DNA from: Rhodospirillaceae bacterium
GTDB taxonomy: Bacteria; Pseudomonadota; Alphaproteobacteria; UBA828
Direction: 5' to 3'
Assembly: GCA_002717225.1 (NCBI GenBank)
Contig: PBDG01000009.1
Coordinates: 38,538-72,106, forward strand
Length of the DNA: 33,569 nt
Below are positions 22,975 through 31,203 of this stretch, one piece after another. Each line of letters starts with the position of its first letter. Positions within the stretch are counted from its first letter, which is position 1. A program made the position numbers and the translations under genes. Under the pieces are notes generated by a model that did not search any database, had not been told where the DNA came from, and saw only the letters and a list, made by a program, of their open reading frames with translations.

Positions 22975-23847
22975 TCACGCGTGCCAATCAGCGATACGGG
23001 AATAAGCATCGGGGCGTCGGTCACGGAAGAACGCCCAGGTCTCGCGCACCTGGCGTATCGTGTCAAAATCGAGGTCCGCGACCACCAACTCGTCGTTGTC
23101 ATCCGAGCCTTGGTTGAGAATTTCGCCGCGCGGGTTGACAAAATAGCTCGAGCCATAGAATTCGCCTTTCTTCCAAGGCGCCTCCCAGCCGACTCGGTTG
23201 TTGGCGCCGATGAATATTCCGTTCGCCACGGCTGAAGCGGGTTGCTCGATGGTCCACAGATGATCGCTCAACCCCTTTGTGGTGGCCGACGGATTGAATA
23301 CCAGTTCGGCCCCGTTCAACGCCAGCTCGCGCCAGCCCTCGGGAAAATGGCGATCATAGCAGATGTAGACACCAACCTTGCCAACAGCAGTTTGAAACAC
23401 CGGATATCCAAGATCACCGGGCTTGAAGAAAAATTTCTCGTGATAGCCAATTACATGAGGTATGTGAATCTTACGAAACTTGCCAAGATAGCTGCCGTCG
23501 GCATCGATCACGGCGGCGGAGTTGTAATAGACGCCAGCCATTTCCTCTTCATATACCGGCACCACCAAAACCATGCCATGCTCCTTAGCAACAGATTGCA
23601 TATGCTTGGTCGTCGGGCCATCCGGGATCGGCTCAGCGCTGGCATACCATTTTGGATCGTGGCTGGCGCAAACGTAGGGGATATTGAAAATTTCTTGCAG
23701 GCCCAGCACCTGCACTCCTTGACGCCCAGCGTCTTCGATCAGCACCATATGGGCATCGAGCATTTTCTTCTTGATGGTTTCAGGCGAATCGCTCCCAACA
23801 TCACCCTTAAGGCCCATCTGAATGAGCCCCGCCTTAATCACCGCCAT
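22975..23847 (-). CDS. Nitrilase-superfamily beta-ureidopropionase-like amidohydrolase, copy 1
   Basis: A 290-aa paralogue of the next gene, with the triad in the same positions: E52 (GLQEIF), K126 (FRKIHIP) and C163 (YICYDRHFPEGW). The block from about residue 154 to 189 is almost identical between copies, while the substrate-side segments differ (CASHDPKW against PAEIDDRW near 60-67, and WEAPWKKGEF against VEPVIGNHQF around 224-235). This points to a tandem duplication followed by specialisation. ATG 23847 is chosen; a GTG at 23868 is also possible. Its upstream gap of 266 bases probably carries its own promoter. The product would be an amine or beta-amino acid plus CO2 and ammonia. Confidence 0.9.
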   Translation of the reverse strand: MAVIKAGLIQMGLKGDVGSDSPETIKKKMLDAHMVLIEDAGRQGVQVLGLQEIFNIPYVCASHDPKWYASAEPIPDGPTTKHMQSVAKEHGMVLVVPVYEEEMAGVYYNSAAVIDADGSYLGKFRKIHIPHVIGYHEKFFFKPGDLGYPVFQTAVGKVGVYICYDRHFPEGWRELALNGAELVFNPSATTKGLSDHLWTIEQPASAVANGIFIGANNRVGWEAPWKKGEFYGSSYFVNPRGEILNQGSDDNDELVVADLDFDTIRQVRETWAFFRDRRPDAYSRIADWHA

Positions 23848-24113
23848 CGCTGCTGACCCCCTTGGCACGTGTTTTCAGAACAAATTAACCCAAGATTAGC
23901 GCCCAGAGGGAACATGATCAATCTACGAGGCACCGATATTGCTGAAGAAACAAATTCGTCATCAATAGATTGAGTATCCAGCCAAAACAAATAACAGCGC
24001 GATGGCAGCGAAAGACATAATGAAGCTATTTGTTGATTAATGTGAGCCTGCTTAGGCGCATTTGGTTGGCTCTTATTTCTCAATCCTTCTACTTGTGGAA
24101 GAGCAGCTTTTTG
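23848..24113. other. Intergenic gap upstream of the tandem nitrilase genes
   Basis: A 266-base AT-richer gap on the path between two minus-strand transcription units. It should hold the end of the dehydrogenase transcript and the promoter for the nitrilase pair. I see no strong terminator hairpin with a T-run and no clear promoter box, so both are inferred from spacing only. Confidence 0.35.
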
Positions 24114-25613
24114 CTATCCCATCATCGGGAAGCTGAGGTCTACACCACTGCGAATCCCGGTTGGCCAGCGTGCCGTAATCGTTTTCATCTTGGTGCTGAA
24201 GCGCACACCTTCCATGCCGTGCATGTTGTGGTCGCCGAAGAGCGACCGCTTCCAGCCACCGAAGCTATGATAAGCAACCGGGACCGGTATGGGAACATTG
24301 ACACCAACCATGCCGATTTCGGCTTGCGATGCAAAATCACGGGCGGCATCGCCATCGCGAGTGAAGATCGCCGTACCATTACCAAACTCATGATCGTTGA
24401 CCATCTTGACGGCCGCATCGTAATCCGGCGCACGCACCACAGAGAGGACCGGGCCAAATATCTCTTCTTTATAAATCTTCATTTCGGGCGTAACGTGGTC
24501 GAATAGGCACGGGCCGATGAAATAACCATTCTCATAGCCCTGTAGCTTGAGATCGCGTCCGTCCATCACAAGGTTGGCGCCTTCCGAAACGCCGTGATCG
24601 ACATAGCCGCGGACTTTGTCTAAGTGCACCTTGCTTACGAGTGGGCCCATTTCCGAATCGGCATCGGTGCCAGGGCCAACCTTGATTTGCTCGATCTTGG
24701 GCTTCAGCGATTCGATCAGCGCATCGCCCGCCTTATCACCCACTGCAACCGCAACAGAGACCGCCATACAACGCTCGCCGGCAGAGCCATAGGCGGCACT
24801 TACCAGGGCGTCAGAGGTCATATCGAGATCGGCATCGGGCAGCACGATGGCATGGTTCTTGGCTCCGCCAAGGGCCTGCACCCGTTTGCCATGGGAACAG
24901 CCAGTGGCGTATATATATTCTGCAATGGGGGTGGACCCTACAAAGCTTATCGCCGCAATATCAGGGTGCTCGAGGACCGCATCAACCGCTATCTTGTCTC
25001 CATGGACAACATTAAAGACCCCTTTCGGACAGCCTGCTTCTTTTAAAAGCTCGGCCATGTAATTGGCGGCCGAGGGGTCCTTTTCCGAGGGTTTTAGGAT
25101 GAACGTGTTACCGCAAGCGAGTGAGATTGGGAACATCCACATCGGCACCATGGCTGGGAAGTTGAAAGGCGTAATACCGGCGACCACGCCGAGAGGCTGA
25201 CGCATGGAATAGCTGTCTACACCGGTGCCAACCGCCTCGCTGAACTCACCCTTTAGCAAATGCGGGATGCCGCAGGCGAATTCAACCACTTCTAGGCCAC
25301 GCGTGATCGAGCCCATCGCGTCGCTCAAGACCTTGCCATGCTCGCGGGTTACGATCTGGGCAAATTCGTTCATATTCGCCTCGATCAGCTCCTTAAATTT
25401 AAAAATCATGCGCGCACGGCGAATTGCCGGGGTTGAGGCCCATTCCGGCGACGCCGCCTTAGCCGCGGCAACCGCCCGGGCCACTTCATCCACACTGGCA
25501 AAGGGCACCTCGGCAATCTTCTCGCCGATAGCCGGATTAAACACGTTACCGGTTCTACCACTACCGCCAGCGACCGACTGGCCGTTGATCCAATGGCTGA
25601 GGGTCTCGCTCAT
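24114..25613 (-). CDS. mmsA: CoA-acylating methylmalonate/malonate-semialdehyde dehydrogenase
   Basis: A 499-aa aldehyde dehydrogenase of the MmsA/IolA type, converting methylmalonate semialdehyde or malonate semialdehyde with NAD+ and CoA to propionyl-CoA or acetyl-CoA plus CO2. Evidence is the catalytic Cys282 in GSAGERCMAV, GITPFNFPAMVPMWMFP, and LGGAKNHAIV, where the general-base Glu of ordinary aldehyde dehydrogenases is replaced, a hallmark of the CoA-dependent group. It follows the alanine dehydrogenase gene by 25 bases. With the upstream aminotransferase it forms the last step from beta-alanine to acetyl-CoA. The Met start at 25613 has the normal family N-terminus (HWINGQ). Confidence 0.93.
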   Translation of the reverse strand: MSETLSHWINGQSVAGGSGRTGNVFNPAIGEKIAEVPFASVDEVARAVAAAKAASPEWASTPAIRRARMIFKFKELIEANMNEFAQIVTREHGKVLSDAMGSITRGLEVVEFACGIPHLLKGEFSEAVGTGVDSYSMRQPLGVVAGITPFNFPAMVPMWMFPISLACGNTFILKPSEKDPSAANYMAELLKEAGCPKGVFNVVHGDKIAVDAVLEHPDIAAISFVGSTPIAEYIYATGCSHGKRVQALGGAKNHAIVLPDADLDMTSDALVSAAYGSAGERCMAVSVAVAVGDKAGDALIESLKPKIEQIKVGPGTDADSEMGPLVSKVHLDKVRGYVDHGVSEGANLVMDGRDLKLQGYENGYFIGPCLFDHVTPEMKIYKEEIFGPVLSVVRAPDYDAAVKMVNDHEFGNGTAIFTRDGDAARDFASQAEIGMVGVNVPIPVPVAYHSFGGWKRSLFGDHNMHGMEGVRFSTKMKTITARWPTGIRSGVDLSFPMMG

Positions 25614-25638
25614 TATGTACTCCCAAAATTCCTAATTG

Positions 25639-26757
25639 TTATGCGGCAAGCACATTATGCGGATCGACGAAGCGGTGTCCAAGGTCACGTGCTACCGCCT
25701 CGTAAGTCACGTCACCACGGTGGATGTTCAGGCCATCTGCAAGATGTGGATCGTCCAGGAGCGCCTGACGATACCCCTTGTTAGCAAGCGCTAAAACGAA
25801 AGGCAGCGTAGCGTTGGAAAGTGCGAGCGTTGAAGTCCGCGCTACCGCGCCTGGCATATTCGCAACGCAATAATGCAGCACGTCATCAACTTCATAGGTC
25901 GGTTCCGCATGGGTGGTCGGCTTGCTGGTCTCAAAGCATCCGCCTTGGTCAATAGCAACGTCAACCACGACGGAGTTACGCCGCATGTTAGTCAACATGT
26001 CCTTACGCACTAGCTTGGGAGCTGCCGCGCCGGCCACCAGCACAGCCCCAATCACTAGGTCGGCGTTATAGACTGATTCCTCAAGCGCCTCTGCGGTGGA
26101 ATAGATCGTTTGCGCTTTAGCACCATACAACTCGTCGAGTTGGCGAAGACGCGGTATGGACCGATCAAAAATTGACACTTGAGCACCCATACCAACTGCC
26201 ATGCGCGCGGCGTGGCTACCGACCACGCCGCCACCGATGATGGTAACATTCGCCGACTGAACACCAGGCACGCCGCCTAGCAAAACGCCGCGACCCCCTT
26301 GCTCTTTTTCGAGACAATGTGCGCCAGCCTGTATCGACATTCGCCCGGCCACCTCGCTCATCGGCGCCAATAGCGGCAAACCGCCGGCTTCGTCGGTTAC
26401 TGTTTCATAGGCGATTGCGACACAGCCGGAATTTACCAATGCGTTTGTCTGTTCGGGGTCGGGGGCAAGATGAAGATAAGTGAAGAGAACCTGGCCCTCG
26501 CGCAGCATGGCACATTCAGCCGGCTGCGGCTCCTTGACCTTCACCACCATTTCGGCACGAGAAAAGATTTCCTCCGACGTATCGACCAATTCGGCACCCG
26601 CACGCTCGTAATCCTCGTTGTGCATACCGATTTCGTCGGCCGCGTCGCGCTGCACCATGACCTGATGGCCATTACCAACCAACTCGCGCACGCCCGCAGG
26701 CGGCAAACCAACGCGATATTCGTGAACTTTTATTTCTTTAGGAATGCCGACGAGCAT
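25639..26757 (-). CDS. ald: Alanine dehydrogenase
   Basis: A 372-aa NAD-dependent enzyme converting L-alanine to pyruvate and ammonia. It opens with MLVGIPKEIKVHEYRVGL, including Arg15; Lys75 (VKVKEP) and His96 (YLHLAP) are the pyruvate/substrate residues, and VTIIGGGVVGSHAARMAVGMG is the NAD fold. The VDVAIDQGG motif near residue 270 supplies the active-site Asp. GGAGAA precedes the ATG. Lying between an omega-amino acid:pyruvate aminotransferase and MmsA, it would regenerate the pyruvate acceptor that the aminotransferase turns into alanine, so the net result is deamination of beta-alanine. Confidence 0.95.
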   Translation of the reverse strand: MLVGIPKEIKVHEYRVGLPPAGVRELVGNGHQVMVQRDAADEIGMHNEDYERAGAELVDTSEEIFSRAEMVVKVKEPQPAECAMLREGQVLFTYLHLAPDPEQTNALVNSGCVAIAYETVTDEAGGLPLLAPMSEVAGRMSIQAGAHCLEKEQGGRGVLLGGVPGVQSANVTIIGGGVVGSHAARMAVGMGAQVSIFDRSIPRLRQLDELYGAKAQTIYSTAEALEESVYNADLVIGAVLVAGAAAPKLVRKDMLTNMRRNSVVVDVAIDQGGCFETSKPTTHAEPTYEVDDVLHYCVANMPGAVARTSTLALSNATLPFVLALANKGYRQALLDDPHLADGLNIHRGDVTYEAVARDLGHRFVDPHNVLAA

Positions 26758-26824
26758 TGCTATTTCTCCTATATTGAATACAGCTGGGGCCGTGGGGGAG
26801 GGAGGAAGGCCCGCCCGGCTGGTG

Positions 26825-28168
26825 TCAGGCGGCCTCTTTCAAGACTGATCCGATGGTGTCAAAGATTTGATCGATCTGGTTCTTCTCGACAATGAGTGGA
26901 GGTGAGAGGGCAATGATATCGCCTGTGGTGCGGATTAGCACGCCACGATCGTAACATTTTTGAAAGGCGTCGAACGCGCGCGCCGTGGGTTTATCCGGAA
27001 TAGGCTCCAACTCGATGGCACCAACTAAACCCATAGCGCGGATATCCATAATATGAGCATAATCTCGGAGTGAAAATGCAGCATCGATCCAATAATTTTC
27101 GAGTTCGGCGGCACGCTCGAACAGGCCATCATTGAGATAAATATCCAGCGCCGCATGGCCCGCTGCGCATGCCACCGGGTGGCCCGAATAGGTGTAACCA
27201 TGGAAAAGTTCGATTGCATTATCGGGGCCACTCATGAAGGCATCATAGATATGCTTGCGAACTAAGACAGCGCCCATTGGTACTGCGGCGTTGGTAAGGC
27301 CCTTGGCGAGGGTCATAATATCGGGTACCACGCCAAACCGCTCGGCGGCAAAGCTTTCACCCAGGCGACCAAAGCCCGTGATGACCTCGTCAAAAATCAG
27401 CAGAATGCCGTACTTGTCGCAAATTTCGCGCAAACGCTTGAGATAGCCTTTGGGCGGCAAGATAACGCCGGCAGAACCGGCCATGGGTTCAACGATGACT
27501 GAGGCAATTGTTGAAGCATCGTGTAAAGCCACCAGACGTTCCAAGTCTTCCGCTAGATGGCCGCCCCATTCTGGCTCACCCTTGGTGAAGGCGTTGTGCT
27601 CGAGGTTAGAGGTATGGGACAGATGATCAACACCGGATAGGGCATTGCCGAAAAATTTGCGATTATTCGAAATGCCACCGACCGAGATACCGCCGAAGCC
27701 AACTCCGTGATAGCCCTTCTCGCGTCCTATCAGACGGGTGCGTGACGCATTGCCGGAGACATTGTGATAAGCGAGTGCGATCTTGAGCGCAGTATCAGCG
27801 GATTCGGAACCAGAATTGGTGAAAAACACATGGTCGAGATCGCCTGGCGCCAACGCGGCGAGCCGGGCTGCGAACTCGAAGGAGGCCGGGTGACCAATCT
27901 GAAAGCCAGGGCCATATTCGAGACGGCCCACCTGGGCACTAACCGCTTCAGTGATTTCCTTGCGAGCATGGCCACAATTGACGCACCAGAGACCCGACGT
28001 GGCATCTAGTACCTGACGATTATCAGTGGTGGTGTAATGCATCCCCTCAGCAGAGACGAACATACGCGGCGCACTCTTGAACTGCCGGTTAGCCGTAAAC
28101 GGCATCCATAACGGCTCGAGATCGTTAGGCATTGTTTCGTAACGAGCATTCTGGCTGCTATTTGGCAT
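26825..28168 (-). CDS. Omega-amino acid:pyruvate aminotransferase (class III, beta-alanine-pyruvate type)
   Basis: A 447-aa PLP enzyme transferring the amino group of beta-alanine or another omega-amino acid to pyruvate. The N-terminus LEPLWMPFTANRQFKSAPRM is typical of omega-amino acid:pyruvate transaminase. Cofactor residues are Asp260 (FDEVITGFGR) and Lys289 (TLAKGLTN), with TNSGSESADTALK at 117-129 for the phosphate. ATG 28168 has GGGAGA seven bases upstream; the earlier frame start at 28210 lies in the leader and is rejected. It is first in a minus-strand unit with ald and mmsA, divergent from an XRE-cupin regulator. Beta-alanine is the likely substrate given the neighbours; taurine or other omega-amines are alternatives. 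Confidence 0.92.
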   Translation of the reverse strand: MPNSSQNARYETMPNDLEPLWMPFTANRQFKSAPRMFVSAEGMHYTTTDNRQVLDATSGLWCVNCGHARKEITEAVSAQVGRLEYGPGFQIGHPASFEFAARLAALAPGDLDHVFFTNSGSESADTALKIALAYHNVSGNASRTRLIGREKGYHGVGFGGISVGGISNNRKFFGNALSGVDHLSHTSNLEHNAFTKGEPEWGGHLAEDLERLVALHDASTIASVIVEPMAGSAGVILPPKGYLKRLREICDKYGILLIFDEVITGFGRLGESFAAERFGVVPDIMTLAKGLTNAAVPMGAVLVRKHIYDAFMSGPDNAIELFHGYTYSGHPVACAAGHAALDIYLNDGLFERAAELENYWIDAAFSLRDYAHIMDIRAMGLVGAIELEPIPDKPTARAFDAFQKCYDRGVLIRTTGDIIALSPPLIVEKNQIDQIFDTIGSVLKEAA

Positions 28169-28219
28169 CTTCTGTCTCCCCAGCTGGTAACGACTACCAA
28201 AACTCACCACCAGCGTATC

Positions 28220-28225
28220 ATTATA
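28220..28225 (-). promoter_or_regulatory. -10 element for the aminotransferase-ald-mmsA unit
   Basis: A perfect TATAAT on the minus strand, 52 bases upstream of the aminotransferase ATG. The -35 region at the usual distance (TTACGC) matches poorly, so an activator or extended contacts may be needed. Confidence 0.4.
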
Positions 28226-28265
28226 TAAAAATTAGACAATCCGCGTAACTGCATCAACTATCTTG

Positions 28266-28293
28266 TTGATATTGCGAAAAGCACTATTATTAT
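28266..28293 (+). promoter_or_regulatory. Sigma-70-like promoter of the XRE-cupin regulator
   Basis: TTGATA at 28266-28271 and TATTAT at 28288-28293, each five of six to consensus, 16 bases apart. Transcription would start about 28300, inside the palindrome at 28295-28310, a layout expected for autorepression. Confidence 0.45.
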
Positions 28294-28294
28294 T

Positions 28295-28310
28295 GTTTAA
28301 TATATTAAAC
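28295..28310. promoter_or_regulatory. Perfect 16-base palindrome, operator candidate for the XRE-cupin regulator
   Basis: GTTTAATATATTAAAC is a perfect palindrome in the divergent gap between the aminotransferase and the regulator. It is the only strong symmetric site there, and it overlaps the predicted start of transcription of the regulator gene. An HTH dimer of the XRE type would bind such a site. Confidence 0.55.
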
Positions 28311-28338
28311 GTATTAAGCGGTAACGGGATAGGCAACA

Positions 28339-28899
28339 ATGTCTAACAGCGCGGATTTCAACGTAGGAGCGCGACTGAGTGCCGTGCGCAAGATGAATCA
28401 TCTCTCACAACGCGAGTTAGCCAAGCGCGCTGGCGTTACTAACGGTACTATCTCGCTCATCGAGCAAAATCGGGTCAGTCCTTCTGTAAGCAGCCTACGT
28501 AAGGTATTAAAAGGCATCCCCATATCCATTTCCGATTTCTTCAGTCTCGAAGAAGCTCCGCGCCAACAGGTTTTTTTTGGCGCAAACGAATTATTGGAAA
28601 TCGGAGACGGGCGAATCTCCTACCGCCAAGTGCGGCGCGACCTAATCGGTCGCACACTACAAATTCTCCATGAGCGATATGCACCGGGTAGCGATACCGG
28701 ACGCGCCATGCTGCGCCACCAATCCGAGGAAGGAGGCATCGTCATCCGCGGCAAGCTTGAAGTGACCATCGGCGATCAACGAAGGGTGCTTGGCCCGGGA
28801 GATGCATATTATTTTGATTCTCGCTTGCCGCATCGCTTCCGAAATATTGGTGAGGAGGAATGCGAACTGGTCTCCGCCTGCACTCCGCCGAGCTTTTAG
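28339..28899 (+). CDS. XRE-family regulator with C-terminal cupin domain (PuuR-like)
   Basis: A 186-aa protein. Residues about 10-65 are a Cro/CI-type helix-turn-helix (LSQRELAKRAGVTNGTISLI then EQNRVSPSVSSLRKVLKGI), and residues about 110-180 are a cupin barrel with HQSEEGGIVIRGKLEVTIGD, GPGDAYYFDSRLPHRF. This layout is that of PuuR and related regulators of polyamine, amino acid or nucleobase catabolism, which sense a small ligand in the cupin. It is divergent from the beta-alanine operon and 79 bases upstream of the deaminase homologue on the same strand, so it may control both. No strong ribosome binding site precedes the ATG (GGGATAGGCAACA only). Confidence 0.9.
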   Translation: MSNSADFNVGARLSAVRKMNHLSQRELAKRAGVTNGTISLIEQNRVSPSVSSLRKVLKGIPISISDFFSLEEAPRQQVFFGANELLEIGDGRISYRQVRRDLIGRTLQILHERYAPGSDTGRAMLRHQSEEGGIVIRGKLEVTIGDQRRVLGPGDAYYFDSRLPHRFRNIGEEECELVSACTPPSF

Positions 28900-28906
28900 C
28901 TCACCG

Positions 28907-28935
28907 TTGACAGTACAATTTAGCGTTCTAACATT
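28907..28935 (+). promoter_or_regulatory. Possible promoter of the adenine-deaminase-like gene
   Basis: A perfect TTGACA at 28907-28912 with AACATT at 28930-28935 after 17 bases; the -10 matches only three of six. It lies just after the regulator stop codon and 44 bases before the next ATG, which has GGGGG nearby as a ribosome binding site. Confidence 0.35.
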
Positions 28936-28978
28936 TATTTATACACACGAGTAATATCGTCACAGATAGGGGGATTAG

Positions 28979-30778
28979 ATGGGATTGGAACGTGAAGCAC
29001 TGATAGATGTCGCTATGGGCTACGAGCCCGCCGACAAAGTCATAAAAAACTGTCAGATCGTTAACAGCCATACCGGGACAATCCACAAACCAAGCGACCA
29101 TGTCGCCATCAAGGGCGAACGCATCGCGGCCGTGGGTGATATGGATTATACCATCGGCAAGGATACAGAGGTGATTGACGCCGGCGGACGCTTCCTCGTT
29201 CCCGGCCTGATCGATCCGCATTGCCACCAATGGCACACCTACGCCAATTCCACCGTGTTTGCCGCCTGCCGCTTGCTGCACGGATCGACCACTATCGTCG
29301 ACGGCTTCTATGGACATGCCATCGTCAACGGACTACGCGCGTCGCGGTTTTTTCTCGATGAGTTACTACGCACGCCAGTGAAGCCTATCTTCGTCGTGCC
29401 GACCATGTGCTACACTCAGAACCGTGGCATCGGGTTTCCTGCCTCACCAAATGCGCCGAGTATCCAAGAACTACTTGATTCCCTCGAATGGCCCGAGACC
29501 AAGGGCATCGAAGAGATCAGCCCGGAACTGATGCTCTATCGTAACCAGCGCGACGCTGATCTCCTCAGCCTGATGGAGGAGTGCCTAAAACAGGGCAAAG
29601 TAATCCAGGGTCATTCGGCGGGTATGACCGACGATAAGATCACTAATGCATGGGTCTCCTCCGGCATCATGCACAACCATGAAATCGTTAACGCCTCAGA
29701 AACGCGGCGCCAAGCCGAGCTCGGCATCTGGATTGTCATCCGCGAAGGTAGTGCGTGCAAAGATATCGAGGCCTGCATCCCGGTGATCACCGAGGAGAAA
29801 TATGACGCGCGCGCTTTCCAGCTTTGTACCGACGTAATCACCCCAGATTGGATGCTGGAGCGCGGCCAGATGGATAATGCCATTCGTGTTGGCATTCAGA
29901 ACGGCTTAGATCCTATGACCGCTATCCAGATGTCAACCATCCAACCGGCGGAATTCTACCGGGTCAATCACGATATGGGCATGATCGCGCCTGGCCGCTA
30001 CGCGGATATCGTATTCGTCGAAACCCTGGAGGAGTTCGAGATTTCAAAAGTTATGGCTAATGGCAAGGTTTGGGTTGAGGACGGTAAACTACTCGAGCCA
30101 CTCGAAAACCCAAAGTATCCGGACTGGCTTTATGGGACCATGAATATCGACCGCACCCTCACTCCGGAGGATTTTCAAATTCGGGCGCCAGAAGGCGCCG
30201 GCGACACCGTCAAAGTTCAGGTAATCAACACGCGGGATGGCTCTCTGGAGACTCCGGGTTCAGTCGAGTGTCTAAAGGTGGTTGATGGTCTAGTGCAGGC
30301 TGATCCGGAAAATGGCATCAACAAGATTTGCATGATCGACCGCATCATGGGTACCGGTGAGATCGGCCTGGCCTTCGTCAAGGGCTTTGGCATCCAAGAA
30401 GGCTGCATTGGTACCACGGCAAACGTGTTCAACCAGAACATCGTGCTAGTCGGCACGTCGGACGAAGACATGGCCGCTGCTGCAAACGAGACAATTGCAA
30501 TGGATGGCGGTTTTATTGCGCTGCGAAGGGGTGAGGTGGTGGCTTCGCTGCCAACGCCGTTGAACGGTCTCGCCTCTGATTTGCCGTTTAATGACCTGTT
30601 CGAGAAACAGTTCGAGCTAATCAAAGCATGGCGCGACATGGGCTGCGACCTAGAAACACCCCAAATGAATCTCGAATTCGTCTCCTTGGTGACGATACCC
30701 TACTACCGTATCAGCACCAAAGGGCTCGCCTATATGACCCAGGACCGCTTCGAGCTGGCCGAATTATTCGTGCAGTAG
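28979..30778 (+). CDS. Adenine deaminase-family amidohydrolase with altered active-site motifs
   Basis: A 599-aa member of the Ade family (adenine deaminase) by overall layout and length. It has the N-terminal composite domain (VIDAGGRFLVPGLIDPHCH, HxH at 81/83), IQGHSAG, MHNHE, then MTAIQMSTIQPAEFYRVN with PGRYADIVFV, and a C-terminal Ade domain. Several hallmark motifs are changed. The DPHEIANV motif is DGFYGHAIVNG, the HIES that normally follows the HxH is HQWH, the GH of the GHxDxxIR motif is GQ, and the C-terminal AHDSHN is ANVFNQN. The enzyme therefore probably has a different metal centre and substrate, and calling it a true adenine deaminase would be unsafe. It follows the XRE-cupin regulator on the same strand. 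A nucleobase, hydantoin-like or other cyclic amide substrate is possible. Confidence 0.8.
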   Translation: MGLEREALIDVAMGYEPADKVIKNCQIVNSHTGTIHKPSDHVAIKGERIAAVGDMDYTIGKDTEVIDAGGRFLVPGLIDPHCHQWHTYANSTVFAACRLLHGSTTIVDGFYGHAIVNGLRASRFFLDELLRTPVKPIFVVPTMCYTQNRGIGFPASPNAPSIQELLDSLEWPETKGIEEISPELMLYRNQRDADLLSLMEECLKQGKVIQGHSAGMTDDKITNAWVSSGIMHNHEIVNASETRRQAELGIWIVIREGSACKDIEACIPVITEEKYDARAFQLCTDVITPDWMLERGQMDNAIRVGIQNGLDPMTAIQMSTIQPAEFYRVNHDMGMIAPGRYADIVFVETLEEFEISKVMANGKVWVEDGKLLEPLENPKYPDWLYGTMNIDRTLTPEDFQIRAPEGAGDTVKVQVINTRDGSLETPGSVECLKVVDGLVQADPENGINKICMIDRIMGTGEIGLAFVKGFGIQEGCIGTTANVFNQNIVLVGTSDEDMAAAANETIAMDGGFIALRRGEVVASLPTPLNGLASDLPFNDLFEKQFELIKAWRDMGCDLETPQMNLEFVSLVTIPYYRISTKGLAYMTQDRFELAELFVQ

Positions 30779-31203
30779 CGCTACGTCAGAAGCAGTACCA
30801 AGCTAAATGACCTTGCGATTACGGCACTGCCTGGCTTCGTAGAGCAGCTCAAAGACACCAATATGGCTAAGGATTTCGTGCGCATTCCAAATGCGCTCGG
30901 TCTCCTTCTGCAGGCGCGCCTGATGCGCATCAATTGCTCCCGATTATACAACTATGCCGGCTTGTGCGTTGAGAGCGCGTTGGAACTAGGGATCAACAAA
31001 GCGGTTTCCACCGAACTAGGTGTGCTTCATGGCGAGCAATTTGAACGGCTTAAATCAGGCGTTCGTGTTATTTAAAACATGAAAGCAAACGCGGAATGCC
31101 CATCGGTTACCGCGCACATTGTCTATCGGCTGAGACAGCAGATGGTGAACTCATCAAAAAGCCAGAGACCGGGCATATACCCGCGCAAGTTAGACGTCCT
31201 GTC
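30779..31203. other. Intergenic stretch with a possible gene remnant
   Basis: A 425-base gap. From 30779 to 31075 an uninterrupted frame of 98 codons continues directly in frame after the TAG of the preceding gene; its first Met is at 30863 (70 codons, no ribosome binding site). The end, with VESALELGINKAVSTELGVL then HGEQFERL, loosely recalls the C-terminal tail of class II fumarate lyases (aspartase/fumarase, 'A..A...g.s..e...e.G.l..eeld..l'). That resemblance is weak, so this may be a decayed fragment, a small real gene or chance. The remaining 128 bases show nothing clear. Confidence 0.3.

Noticed and set aside
23863-23878. TGGCAC sequence resembling a sigma-54 promoter on the plus strand
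   Set aside because: The -12 half is poor (TTCA, not TTGC) and it points away from the nearby minus-strand gene it would have to serve.
24030-24506. Plus-strand open frame over the end of mmsA
   Set aside because: It covers the conserved C-terminus of the aldehyde dehydrogenase on the other strand and shows no family signature.
31140-31203. Possible terminator after the PRISE gene (CGGG-CATATA-CCCG with nearby T-run on the minus strand)
   Set aside because: The stem is only four pairs and the T-run is displaced by about ten bases, so it is too weak to call.
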